Below are positions 43,441 to 51,783 of a stretch of 64,000 nt of DNA, piece by piece (position 1 is the stretch's first letter; every line of letters begins with the position of its first letter). The notes under the pieces were generated by a model. The model had not been told where the DNA came from. It saw only the letters and a program-made list of their open reading frames with translations, and did no database searches. This stretch comes from Pseudomonas fragi (GTDB taxonomy: Bacteria > Pseudomonadota > Gammaproteobacteria > Pseudomonadales > Pseudomonadaceae): positions 19,540-83,539 of the forward strand of contig NZ_NQKQ01000023.1 of assembly GCF_002269505.1 (NCBI RefSeq), written 5' to 3'. The translations under genes were made by a program, and so were the position numbers.

Positions 43441-43522
43441 CAATCACTCCGTTGCCAGACCGGCTTGTCTGCCCTCAGGCTACTCGTAACCTGCGGTTTT
43501 TGCCCCCTTCAATGAGATTTCC

Positions 43523-44209
43523 ATGAAACGTTTTGTTTTGCTCGACACCACCCCGATCCCCGAAAACGGCGGTGCCTTGTGCCTGTTCGAGTATGGCGAA
43601 GACTTCGTGATCAAGATTCAGGGCGGCGATGGCGGCCAGCTGATGAACACCCGCATGCACGGTTCCGAAGACGCGCTGGCAGAAATCCCCTGCCGCAAAG
43701 TCGCCGGTCGCCCGCAATCGCGGGTACTGATCGGCGGCCTGGGCATGGGCTTTACCCTGGCCTCGGCGCTCAAGCACCTGGGCAAAACGGCTGAAGTAGT
43801 AGTTGCCGAGCTGGTACCCGGCGTTGTGGAATGGAACCGCGGCCCGCTGGGCGAAAAATCAGGCAATCCATTGCAAGACCCGCGCACCGTGATTCGCTTG
43901 GAAGACGTGGCCAAGGTGCTGCAAGCCGAACCCAACGGCTTTGACGCAATCATGCTCGACGTCGACAACGGCCCCGAAGGCCTGACCCAAAAAGCCAATA
44001 GCTGGCTGTATTCGGCCGGCGGCCTGAGTGTCTGCGCCAAGGCCTTACGCCCCAAAGGCGTACTGGCGGTATGGTCTGCCAGCGCCGACAAACAGTTTTC
44101 GGACAAACTGCGCAAAGCCGGTTTCAAGGCTGAAGAAGTCCAGGTGTTTGCCCACGGCAACAAGGGCACCCGACACACCATCTGGATTGCAGAAAAAATC
44201 AAAGGCTGA
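43523..44209 (+). CDS. Spermidine-synthase-like methyltransferase-fold protein
   Basis: A 228-residue protein with the spermidine synthase/methyltransferase fold. The nucleotide-type loop VLIGGLGMGFTLASAL (about 68-83), an acidic residue in VVVAELVPGVV, and DAIMLDVDNGPEGL (about 141-154) correspond to the SAM/decarboxy-SAM site. It lacks the putrescine-specific residues I would expect of SpeE, so the reaction is open. ATG 43523 with GAGA upstream. Followed by the HNH gene 52 bases downstream, same strand. Cytoplasmic. Confidence 0.8.
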   Translation: MKRFVLLDTTPIPENGGALCLFEYGEDFVIKIQGGDGGQLMNTRMHGSEDALAEIPCRKVAGRPQSRVLIGGLGMGFTLASALKHLGKTAEVVVAELVPGVVEWNRGPLGEKSGNPLQDPRTVIRLEDVAKVLQAEPNGFDAIMLDVDNGPEGLTQKANSWLYSAGGLSVCAKALRPKGVLAVWSASADKQFSDKLRKAGFKAEEVQVFAHGNKGTRHTIWIAEKIKG

Positions 44210-44261
44210 TCAACAGCTAAACTTAACGACATAACCGTCATTAGTCTTACAAGGTGAACCC

Positions 44262-44636
44262 ATGAGTTCGGCGAATCCACCCTCCAACACCGCCAAGCTG
44301 GACCGTATCCTGGCCGATGCCCAGCGTGACCGCGAAATGGGCTACCGCGACAAGGCCCTGAAAATGTACCCCCACGTGTGCGGCCGCTGCGCCCGTGAAT
44401 TTGCCGGCAAGCGCCTGAGCGAGCTGACCGTTCACCACCGCGACCACAACCACGACAACAACCCGCAGGACGGCTCCAACTGGGAGCTGTTGTGCCTGTA
44501 CTGCCACGACAACGAACACTCGCGCTATACCGACCAGCAGTACTTCTCGGACAGCTCCACCAGCAGCCCGAAAATCGCCAAGGCCACCCACAACCCGTTC
44601 GCCGCACTGGCCGGGCTGATGAAGAAAGACGAGTAG
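44262..44636 (+). CDS. YajD-family HNH nuclease
   Basis: A 124-residue protein. A zinc pair CGRC precedes the HNH core: TVHHRDHNHDNN, then NWELLCLYCHDNEH, giving the His/Asn/His and second Cys pair of the motif. This is the YajD branch of HNH endonucleases, small proteins with no clear target; E. coli YajD is the reference. It could nick DNA but this has not been shown. ATG 44262 with AAGG upstream. Same direction as the methyltransferase-fold gene; REP follows. Confidence 0.9.
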   Translation: MSSANPPSNTAKLDRILADAQRDREMGYRDKALKMYPHVCGRCAREFAGKRLSELTVHHRDHNHDNNPQDGSNWELLCLYCHDNEHSRYTDQQYFSDSSTSSPKIAKATHNPFAALAGLMKKDE

Positions 44637-44643
44637 CCTTGTG

Positions 44644-44737
44644 CTGTAGTCGCTGGCGCAGGCTGCGAATGGTTGCGGAGCAACCCGTTTCTTGGAGCCC
44701 CCACAGATCCCTTCGCAGCCTGCGGCAGCGACTACAG
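44644..44737. repeat. REP pair (TGTAGTCGCTG type) with inner hairpin
   Basis: Outer arms CTGTAGTCGCTGGCGCAGGC (44644) and GCGGCAGCGACTACAG (ending 44737) enclose the small hairpin GGTTGC-GGA-GCAACC at 44671-44685. It is the same family as the element at 43049 and lies between the HNH and RNA methylase genes. Confidence 0.85.
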
Positions 44738-44799
44738 ATAGCAGCCCACCCTGTACCAATGCCGTATACTCGCGTCTTTTTTCGCAAGGGCTCGGGCAC

Positions 44800-45270
44800 G
44801 TGGCAAACAAACGGTACAGCTGCATTGGTTTGTATAACCCCAAATCACCGGAAAACGTCGGCTCGGTGATGCGTGCGGCTGGTTGCTACAACGTGGCGTC
44901 AGTGTTTTACACTGGCAAGCGCTATGAACGCGCCCGCGACTTCATCACCGATACCAAGAAGGTCCATCAGGACATCCCGTTGATCGGTATCGACGATCTG
45001 AAAAAAATCATCCCGCTGGGCTGCATTCCCGTCGCCGTAGAAATGGTCGAGGGCGCACGCCCTTTGCCCGAGTACACCCACCCCGACAGGGCAATTTATA
45101 TCTTTGGCCCGGAAGACGGATCGCTGGGCAAGGATGTACTCGAATGGTGTGAGGACGTGATCTACATCCCCACCACCGGCTGCATGAACCTGGCAGCAAC
45201 AGTCAACGTGGTGCTCTACGACCGCTTGGCCAAGGGCAACAATACCCGTTCCGGACCCAAGTTCGGCTAG
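44800..45270 (+). CDS. SpoU/TrmH-family RNA methyltransferase
   Basis: A 156-residue SPOUT methylase with the trefoil-knot motifs: motif 1 NPKSPENVGSVMRAAGCY (about 14-31), motif 2 IYIFGPEDGSLGKDVL (about 100-115), and motif 3 IPTTGCMNLAATVNVVLYD (about 123-141). It would 2'-O-methylate ribose in tRNA or rRNA; which nucleotide is unknown. The frame opens at 44692 but the REP lies there; GTG 44800 after AAGGG, followed by ANKRYSCIGLYN, is chosen. It ends two bases before the AI-2E gene stop, tail to tail. Confidence 0.88.
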   Translation: MANKRYSCIGLYNPKSPENVGSVMRAAGCYNVASVFYTGKRYERARDFITDTKKVHQDIPLIGIDDLKKIIPLGCIPVAVEMVEGARPLPEYTHPDRAIYIFGPEDGSLGKDVLEWCEDVIYIPTTGCMNLAATVNVVLYDRLAKGNNTRSGPKFG

Positions 45271-45271
45271 G

Positions 45272-46321
45272 TCAGACCTTGCCTCTGTTCTGCTGGCTGG
45301 CACTCCAGTCCACCAGCAGGCTGTAGGCGATGGCGAGCAAGGTGGGGCCAATAAACAGGCCGATAAAGCCAAAAGCGATCAACCCGCCGAATACGCCCAG
45401 CAGCACGATCACCAGTGGCAGGTTACCGCCCCGGCTGATCAGGTAAGGCTTGAGCACGTTATCGACACCGCTGATGATCAGCGTGCCCCATATACCGAGA
45501 AAGATCGCCATCCCGTAGTCACCCTTCCAGGCCAGCCAGGCTGTGGCCGGCACCCAGATCAGCGGCGGCCCCATCGGGATCAGGCTGAGCAGGAACGTGG
45601 CCAGCCCCAACACCAGCGCCCCCGGCACACCGGCAATCAGAAAGCCGATCAGCGCCAGTAATGCCTGCGCCGCTGCGGTGCCAATCACACCGTTGACCAC
45701 GCGCTGTACCGTGCCCGCCACCAGCTCCTGATAATAATCCGCGCGCTCACCGATCAGGCGCTCCAGCAGCCCGTGAACAAAACTCGCCAGCCGCGGCCCG
45801 TCACGATAGAAAAAGAACACAAAGACAATGCTCAGCGTCAGTTCCAGAATACCGCTGCCGATCTGCGCACTGCGCGCCAGCAGCCAGTTGCCGACCTGGC
45901 CCAGGTAAGGCTTGATGGCCACCAGCATGGCAGCGCCCTGCTCGTCGATAGTGTTCCAGATACCCACCAGACGCTCCCCCACCAGCGGCAGACCGGCCAG
46001 CCAGGCCGGAGCCTCGGGCAACCCCTCAAGCTGTACATCCTTGACGAAGGTAGTGGCATCGCGCACATGATCTGCCAGGTTCAACCCCAGCCACACCAGC
46101 GGCCCGGCCACCAGCAGCATCCAGCCCAGGGTCAGGATGCTGGCAGCGAGCGACTCGCGACCGCCGAGCAAACGTGTCAGCAAACGCATCAGGGGCCAAC
46201 TGGCAAATGCCAGCACCGCGCCCCAGAACAAGGCCGACCAGAAAGGGGCCATCACCCACAGGCTGGCACCGAACAACACCAGGAGCAAAATCTGCACCAG
46301 CAGGCGATCGTTATTGAGCAT
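45272..46321 (-). CDS. AI-2E family transporter (YdiK-like)
   Basis: A 349-residue inner-membrane permease with about eight helices, including the PMLRLLTRLLGGRESLAASI-type start after the second helix and the SLIPMGPPLIWVPATAWLAW and GIWGTLIISGVDNVLKPYLI segments typical of the AI-2 exporter/permease superfamily. The family name comes from an autoinducer-2 exporter; many members move ions or other solutes instead, so the substrate is open. ATG 46321. It lies 74 bases downstream of the DUF4892 gene on the same strand. Confidence 0.9.
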   Translation of the reverse strand: MLNNDRLLVQILLLVLFGASLWVMAPFWSALFWGAVLAFASWPLMRLLTRLLGGRESLAASILTLGWMLLVAGPLVWLGLNLADHVRDATTFVKDVQLEGLPEAPAWLAGLPLVGERLVGIWNTIDEQGAAMLVAIKPYLGQVGNWLLARSAQIGSGILELTLSIVFVFFFYRDGPRLASFVHGLLERLIGERADYYQELVAGTVQRVVNGVIGTAAAQALLALIGFLIAGVPGALVLGLATFLLSLIPMGPPLIWVPATAWLAWKGDYGMAIFLGIWGTLIISGVDNVLKPYLISRGGNLPLVIVLLGVFGGLIAFGFIGLFIGPTLLAIAYSLLVDWSASQQNRGKV

Positions 46322-46395
46322 GTGTGTTCCACAGAAAATTCAGAAATCAAAGAAGGACGACGACTACGCAGAGTGTAGTCGTCGTTTGCACAGGT

Positions 46396-47214
46396 TTAAC
46401 GCAACAGTTCGATGCGCAACCCTTTGGCCTGGCCGTCACCCAGTTCCAGGCGCGATGCCCGTACACCGTTAGCGATCAGCGCATCGCGCCAGGCGCCAGC
46501 CTTGGCCCCGGTCAAACTGACCCTGGAGGTCGCGTCAAGGTTCAGCGCCCGGGAAATCAATGGCAGCCACTGTGCGTCCGGCTCACCTACAAGCTTGGGG
46601 AAATCCAGCTCGCCCGTGCTTTTGAGCTGGCGTTGCAGGGTGGCCGGGGTTGGCAATAGTTCACCCAGGTCGGCGCTCGCCTGCATCTGTTCAACCTGCA
46701 GGTAGGCTTTGCGATTGCCCCGATTGATCCCATACAGGGCAACCAGCTGGTTCTGGTCCGGGGCGGCACGGCGCAGCAACAAGTACGACTGCTGTTCGTC
46801 GGAGCCTACCAGCTTGGAGTTGCCGAACACTTCATTGGCCCACAGGCTGCTTTCGCCGCAGTCACGGGCCTGGCACCAGAACAGCAGCTCGGCACCCTGT
46901 TTCTGCAGGGCCTCACGGGCTGCGGTAAAGGCTTCGGTGGCCGAATGTTCGGCAGGCAACTCATAGGTGACAGCCGTGGTCTGGCCACGGGCAGTAACCT
47001 GCCCCTCAAATCGCAAGCGGCCGCTGATCTTGCGGATCGAGCCCATCGGGTAGATACGTTCAACATCAGGCCGCACGCTGTAATCGACAATCTGCGCGTC
47101 GGCAAGGCGCGGTACATCCGGCAAATCACTGCTGCCAGGCACATCGCTGGCCCAGAGTAACGGGCTCAGACAGCCCAGGCCCAGAGCCAGGATAAATCGG
47201 CTGGGTATATTCAT
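46396..47214 (-). CDS. DUF4892 domain protein, exported
   Basis: A 272-residue protein with a signal peptide (about 22 residues ending LLWA) and the DUF4892 domain: DVERIYPMGSIRKISGRLRF, ELLFWCQARDCGESSLWANEVFG with a conserved cysteine pair, and the YLLLRRAAPDQNQLVALYGINRGNRKAYLQVEQMQ. The C-terminal ~70 residues look like an OmpA-like tail (VSLTGAKAGAWRDALIANGVRASRLELGDGQAKGLRIELLR). It would sit in the periplasm, perhaps bound to the cell wall. Function is not known. ATG 47214. Confidence 0.85.
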   Translation of the reverse strand: MNIPSRFILALGLGCLSPLLWASDVPGSSDLPDVPRLADAQIVDYSVRPDVERIYPMGSIRKISGRLRFEGQVTARGQTTAVTYELPAEHSATEAFTAAREALQKQGAELLFWCQARDCGESSLWANEVFGNSKLVGSDEQQSYLLLRRAAPDQNQLVALYGINRGNRKAYLQVEQMQASADLGELLPTPATLQRQLKSTGELDFPKLVGEPDAQWLPLISRALNLDATSRVSLTGAKAGAWRDALIANGVRASRLELGDGQAKGLRIELLR

Positions 47215-47359
47215 CGGCGTACTTCACCGGGTGATGACGTGTGGCTCAGCATCCTCACGATAGAGACCGGGTGGCCTTTCGGGGTCGCAGCGGTGTAGAG
47301 ATCTATCATGGTTGTCTCCCATTTCAACCCGCCAAGCCTCGACAGTTGGTAGCCGCAAG

Positions 47360-48214
47360 TCAAGGAACAGCGAAGAACCGATTGAAACAGTCTGCAACAA
47401 GGATTGCTCCCGCCTCGTCATTCAGGTGCAAATGATGGCCACCTGGCAACCGTTCCAGGTTGAAGGGTAGCCGATCCAGCAGCTCGGGGTGGCTTGCCAG
47501 CATGCCCTGCTCCGCCACCACCAGCGTCGTCGGGCAACTCACCCGGTGAACAAAGGCCATCGCCTGCTCATCACTCAGGCGCAAGGGCGATGGCAAGGTC
47601 AGCCGACTGTCGCTGCGCCAGCTGTAGCCTCCGGGCACCGGCATCAGGCCGCGCTGGGCAAGCAGTTCGGCGGCCTCGCGGCTGACCGCGACCAGACCTT
47701 TCATCCGCGCTTCGACAGCCCGGTCGAGTGTCGGATGCACCGACTTGCGCTTGTGCTCAAGATCCAGTTGCGCCTGCAGGGCCTGGCCCATGCGCTCGGC
47801 CGCATCACCATCGGGGCCGCTGCGCGCGACAATGCCATCAATCAAAGCCATACGCGTCACGCGCTCCGGGAACGACCCGGCAATGACCACTGACACAATT
47901 GCCCCCAACGAGTGACCGAGCAGGGCAAAGCGCTGCCAACCCAGTTGCTCGGCCACGCGCAGCACATCAAAGGCGTAGTCGGCCAATGCGTACCCGGCCC
48001 CGCGCGGGCGGTGATCGGAATGGCCATGCCCGGCAAAATCCAGGGCCACGATACGCAAGCCCGCAAGCTTTGGCGCCAGCCTGGCGAAGCTGTTGGCGTT
48101 ATCCAGCCAGCCATGCAGGGCGATCACGGGCAGACCGTCCTCGGGACCGAACAGATGAGCAGCCAGTTCAATATGCGGCAGGCTCAGACGAATTTCTTCA
48201 ACCACAGGGCTCAT
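47360..48214 (-). CDS. Alpha/beta hydrolase
   Basis: A 284-residue alpha/beta hydrolase with the oxyanion HGWLDNANSF start, nucleophile elbow GHSLGAIV (serine near residue 97), an acid and a C-terminal histidine in GGHHLHLND. Such proteins hydrolyse esters or related bonds in the cytoplasm; the substrate is unknown. ATG 48214. The next hydrolase ends 12 bases upstream in the same direction, so the two probably form one operon. The 145 bases between it and the DUF4892 gene hold no supportable feature. Confidence 0.88.
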   Translation of the reverse strand: MSPVVEEIRLSLPHIELAAHLFGPEDGLPVIALHGWLDNANSFARLAPKLAGLRIVALDFAGHGHSDHRPRGAGYALADYAFDVLRVAEQLGWQRFALLGHSLGAIVSVVIAGSFPERVTRMALIDGIVARSGPDGDAAERMGQALQAQLDLEHKRKSVHPTLDRAVEARMKGLVAVSREAAELLAQRGLMPVPGGYSWRSDSRLTLPSPLRLSDEQAMAFVHRVSCPTTLVVAEQGMLASHPELLDRLPFNLERLPGGHHLHLNDEAGAILVADCFNRFFAVP

Positions 48215-48226
48215 GCAAAATGCTCG

Positions 48227-49027
48227 TTAAAGGCCGGGATGACGCAGTTCCCAGCGGGCAAAAATCTGTTTCAGCAGGCTGGCGGTATCCTGCGGCTGTT
48301 CGAGCGGGAACATGTGCCCGCCCGGCACACTCAGTGCCTCACCGTTGGGCATGCGCGCAACCGCCCTGGCATGATGGTTCATGACCACGCGGCTGTCGCG
48401 CCCACGCACCACGGTCAGCGGCACCTGCAATTTGAAAGCATGCCCGGGACTGGTATGCGGCACGCTGCGATAGATATCGATTTCGGTGGCCGGGTCGAAA
48501 CTCAAGCGCAAGCGCTCATTCACAGGCTGCAAACCGTGCTCCAGATAGGCCTCGAAGCAATCGGGGTCAAAGCTGCGAAACAGTGATTTACCGGCAAAGT
48601 AGGCACGTGCAGCTTCACGGTCGGCAAACTCTTCCCGGCGCCCTAACGTGCGACCGGCCGGAGTCAACCGGTCAATCAGGCCAAACCGTTTGGCCGCACG
48701 GATCACCCACTGATCCGCACGCGTCAGCACCGGCGAGTCCAGCATGACCACGCCGCGATACAGTTGCGGGCAGCGGATCGCTGCATGCAGGTGCAACATG
48801 CCGCCCAGGGAGTGCCCCACGCCCAGCACGGGTTCGGCTTGCTGCTGCAGGTGATGGATCAGTTCATCGACCAGGTTGTGCCAGTTATTGTCCACCGGGT
48901 AACGCGGGTCATGCCCGTGCTGTGACAAGTGGGTCACATGAAAATCCGGCGCCAGGGCACTGAACAACTTACCGTACGTGGCCGAAGGGAAGCCGTTGGC
49001 ATGGGCGAAAAAAATCTGCCGAGACAT
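48227..49027 (-). CDS. Alpha/beta fold hydrolase
   Basis: A 266-residue hydrolase starting SRQIFFAHANGFPSATYGKL, with the GHSLGGML nucleophile elbow near residue 80, the SPVLTRADQW segment and a final GGHMFPLEQP histidine. The HANGFPS start is characteristic of this branch. ATG 49027 is used instead of an upstream in-frame start at 49087. Immediately followed by another hydrolase gene on the same strand; the pair may be functionally linked. Substrate unknown. Confidence 0.88.
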   Translation of the reverse strand: MSRQIFFAHANGFPSATYGKLFSALAPDFHVTHLSQHGHDPRYPVDNNWHNLVDELIHHLQQQAEPVLGVGHSLGGMLHLHAAIRCPQLYRGVVMLDSPVLTRADQWVIRAAKRFGLIDRLTPAGRTLGRREEFADREAARAYFAGKSLFRSFDPDCFEAYLEHGLQPVNERLRLSFDPATEIDIYRSVPHTSPGHAFKLQVPLTVVRGRDSRVVMNHHARAVARMPNGEALSVPGGHMFPLEQPQDTASLLKQIFARWELRHPGL

Positions 49028-49139
49028 ACAAGGCGTCCAGAAATAGGAAATATGCCTTATTGTCTGCAGGAAGATTCCCCATATCAATGACCGTATGCGC
49101 CATGAGTGACGACACTACGGCCATTATCTGACCATTTGA

Positions 49140-49583
49140 TCACCGCACTGGCGGTGTTTCACCCAGAGGCACAACGGCGATGGTCAGGCGGGATATGCAG
49201 TTGATTTTGCCGCTGTCATCGCTCAGGCGGATATCCCACACATGGGTGGTGCGACCGATATGAACCGGGCGTGCCACTGCACTCACCCGGCCGCTGCGTA
49301 CACCACGCAAGTGATTGGCGTTGACCTCAAGGCCCACGCAATAGAATTTTTGCGTATCGATGCACATGAAGCTGGCCATCGAGCCCAGTGTTTCCGCCAG
49401 CACCACCGACGCACCGCCATGCAGCAAGCCGAAGGGCTGGTGGGTACGATGGTCCACTACCATGCTTGCGGTGATGGAGTTGTCGTCAAAAGCATCGAAC
49501 GTGATGTCCAGCACATCGCAAATGGTGTTTTTGCGCATTTCATTGAGGCGTGCCAGATCTGGGTGGGTCGTCCACAAGCTCAT
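49140..49583 (-). CDS. Hotdog-fold acyl-CoA thioesterase (PaaI/YdiI-like)
   Basis: A 147-residue PaaI-type hotdog protein. The conserved FGLLHGGASVVLAETLGSMAS (about 51-71, with the HGG and the catalytic-type Glu) and the VNANHLRGVRSGRVSAVARPVHIGRTTHVWDIRL segment are the family signatures. It hydrolyses acyl-CoA thioesters in the cytoplasm, perhaps a menaquinone-like or housekeeping intermediate, as YdiI does. ATG 49583. Divergent orientation is absent; the sixA gene upstream is on the same strand. Confidence 0.92.
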   Translation of the reverse strand: MSLWTTHPDLARLNEMRKNTICDVLDITFDAFDDNSITASMVVDHRTHQPFGLLHGGASVVLAETLGSMASFMCIDTQKFYCVGLEVNANHLRGVRSGRVSAVARPVHIGRTTHVWDIRLSDDSGKINCISRLTIAVVPLGETPPVR

Positions 49584-49709
49584 GTGGTCATTCCTTGGTC
49601 AGTGAATGTGGGTGGCTGAGCCATTGGCCTTCAACCTTGAGATTAAAAAGCCAGTAACTCGCCCCCAACTATCTTTCACTACACCCGGACTGTGCAACGG
49701 GCGTAATGG

Positions 49710-50159
49710 TCAGGGGTGATGTGCATTGAGCAATGTCATGCTGCCCGCCAGCGGCCACTCACCTTCAAGCTCCACCAGACTGGCCGTATGCATGGGCTGC
49801 GGTTGACGCATGTGACCGTGCAGCAACAGGCTGATCAAGTCGCCCACAAACGGCTGATGGCTGACCAACAGCACATTGCCGCTGTCCGGCAATTGGCTGA
49901 GCGCATACTTGGGTTCACTCTCGGGCGTCAGCCACGGAACGGTGATCGGCGGGGATGAAAAGCCCAGGGCCTGGCAAACCAGCGCGGCAGTTTGCTGGGC
50001 GCGCACATAAGGGCTGACCAGGATGCAGTCCAGCGGCTGGCCGATCAAATACGCAGCGCTACGCAGCACCTGCTCACGTCCGTGGGCAGTCAGTTCACGC
50101 TCGGCATCACGGCGGGCATGGGGCTCGGCTTCGCCATGACGCAGAATCCATATTTTCAT
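49710..50159 (-). CDS. sixA: Phosphohistidine phosphatase SixA
   Basis: A 149-residue histidine phosphatase beginning MKIWILRHGEAEPHA, with catalytic R7-H8-G9 and further conserved SPYVRAQQTAAL and SHQPFVGDLISLLL (second catalytic His near residue 103). SixA removes phosphate from phospho-histidine on HPt or PTS proteins in the cytoplasm. ATG 50159 overlaps the DUF4389 stop (50156) by four bases. It follows gpsA and the DUF4389 gene in one operon, a conserved Pseudomonas order (from memory). Confidence 0.93.
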   Translation of the reverse strand: MKIWILRHGEAEPHARRDAERELTAHGREQVLRSAAYLIGQPLDCILVSPYVRAQQTAALVCQALGFSSPPITVPWLTPESEPKYALSQLPDSGNVLLVSHQPFVGDLISLLLHGHMRQPQPMHTASLVELEGEWPLAGSMTLLNAHHP

Positions 50160-50488
50160 GGCTTGGTCTCTTCGCCCTTGGCGCCTGGCGTGTAGGGCGC
50201 TTCGCCTTCAGGTGCCCGAGGCGTTGGCCAGTCGGCAAACGGCCAGGGCTTTTGTTCAGTGTGGAAACTGCCGAAACGACCGATCTGCGCCAGGTAAAGG
50301 CTCAGGCTGTCACCAAAGTTCATCAAGCCGCCATTGGGCGCCCCGTAAACCAGACGGTAAATCAACTGCACCAGCACCAGCCCGCCCAGCACCAGTTGCG
50401 CGACCTGCCAGACCAGCAGGAAAACCAGCATCCACAGCACGCGCAAAACAAGCGACTCGTACTTGGGTGCGTTTTTAGTGTCGTTCAT
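50156..50488 (-). CDS. DUF4389 domain membrane protein
   Basis: A 110-residue protein with a hydrophobic segment LRVLWMLVFLLVWQVAQLVLGGLVLVQLIYRLVYG near residues 15-50 and a soluble C-terminus (PFADWPTPRAPEGEAPYTPG). The DUF4389 family is of unknown function; it is often found next to gpsA. Sequence LYLAQIGRFGSFHTEQKPWPFADWP is typical. ATG 50488, 18 bases after the gpsA stop. Four-base overlap with sixA indicates cotranslation. Confidence 0.85.
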   Translation of the reverse strand: MNDTKNAPKYESLVLRVLWMLVFLLVWQVAQLVLGGLVLVQLIYRLVYGAPNGGLMNFGDSLSLYLAQIGRFGSFHTEQKPWPFADWPTPRAPEGEAPYTPGAKGEETKP

Positions 50489-50506
50489 GTGCTGCTCCTG
50501 TGGTGC

Positions 50507-51532
50507 TCAGTTAAAACCGCTGGTGGAGATAAAGTCGACATCGGTCTTGGGCTCGCCGCGCATCAATTGCCCGATCACCTGCTCCAGGGTGTAGCCCTCG
50601 AACAGGATCGCGTGCAAGCCGGCAACCAATGGCATGTAAACGTTCAGTTCCTGCGCCTTGGCCTTGAGTACCTTGAGCGTATTCACGCCTTCGGCCACTT
50701 CACCCAGCCGGGTGACCGCATCTTCGAGGCTCAACCCCTGGCCCAGCGCAAAGCCGACCTGATAGTTGCGGCTTTTGGGCGATGAGCAGGTAACGATCAA
50801 GTCGCCTACCCCTGCCAGTCCGAGAAAGGTCATGGGGTTGGCACCCTGGCTGACGGCAAAGCGGGTCATTTCTGCCAGGGCCCGGGTAATCAGCATGCTC
50901 TTGGTGTTCTCGCCCATGCCCAGCGCCACGGCCATGCCGGCGATGATCGCGTAGACGTTTTTCAGGGCCCCGCCCAGCTCAACCCCGAAGCGGTCGGCAC
51001 TGGCGTAGACACGGAACGTGCGGCCATGCAACGCCGCCTGCACGCGGCTGCAAAGCTCTTCGTCGGCGCTGGCGACCACCGTGGCGGTCAGCGCATGTTC
51101 GGCCACTTCGCGGGCAAGGTTGGGCCCGGACAGCACACCGATACGCGCCTGCGGGGCGATTTCCTCAAGGATTTCGCTCATCAGCTTGAAACTGTGGGCC
51201 TCAATGCCTTTGGTCAGGCTCACCAGCATCTTGCCGCTCAGGCGCCCGGCATGCTCCGCCAGCACGCTGCGCAAGGCGCTGGATGGCAAGGCCACAAAGC
51301 ACAATTGGCAGGCATCGAGCGTCGCCTGCAGATCAGTGACCGGCTCGACCCCGGGATGAATCTTGATACCTTTAAGGTAACGAGGGTTTTCACGATTGAG
51401 GCGAATGGCCTCGGCTTGCTCGGGGTCGCGCATCCACTGATGCACTCGATGACCGTTTTCTGCCAGCAAGTTGGCCACGGCGGTGCCAAAGCTTCCGCCT
51501 CCCAAGACCGCAATAGCGTGCTGTTCAGTCAT
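50507..51532 (-). CDS. gpsA: NAD(P)H-dependent glycerol-3-phosphate dehydrogenase
   Basis: A 341-residue enzyme with the nucleotide-binding GGGSFGTAVANLLAENGH (about 9-26), LSGPNLAREVA, and the conserved ELGGALKNVYAIIAG and SRNYQVGFALGQG stretches of GpsA. It reduces dihydroxyacetone phosphate to sn-glycerol 3-phosphate for phospholipid synthesis. ATG 51532 is used (a TTG two codons upstream has no ribosome binding site). Start of the gpsA-DUF4389-sixA operon; divergent from the hybrid kinase gene about 250 bases away. Confidence 0.95.
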   Translation of the reverse strand: MTEQHAIAVLGGGSFGTAVANLLAENGHRVHQWMRDPEQAEAIRLNRENPRYLKGIKIHPGVEPVTDLQATLDACQLCFVALPSSALRSVLAEHAGRLSGKMLVSLTKGIEAHSFKLMSEILEEIAPQARIGVLSGPNLAREVAEHALTATVVASADEELCSRVQAALHGRTFRVYASADRFGVELGGALKNVYAIIAGMAVALGMGENTKSMLITRALAEMTRFAVSQGANPMTFLGLAGVGDLIVTCSSPKSRNYQVGFALGQGLSLEDAVTRLGEVAEGVNTLKVLKAKAQELNVYMPLVAGLHAILFEGYTLEQVIGQLMRGEPKTDVDFISTSGFN

Positions 51533-51783
51533 ATGCAATCCCGTTATCCATCTAGCAGTGGCAATACCGGCATTATACGGAGCGCATCCCCCGCGACCAG
51601 CCCCACAGCATATAGATGGCCATGACTGAAAAAGAACATGACCTCGGTTACCATGCCGCTCTGGTACTCACACCCAAGAGGCAGCATTGCTGCACTTCAA
51701 ATGAACAACTGCAGGTCAAGGATGACAATGGACAGGGGAGATGGACTGACGCACTGGCGCCTTGCTGAGGGAGCCGCGTTGCC

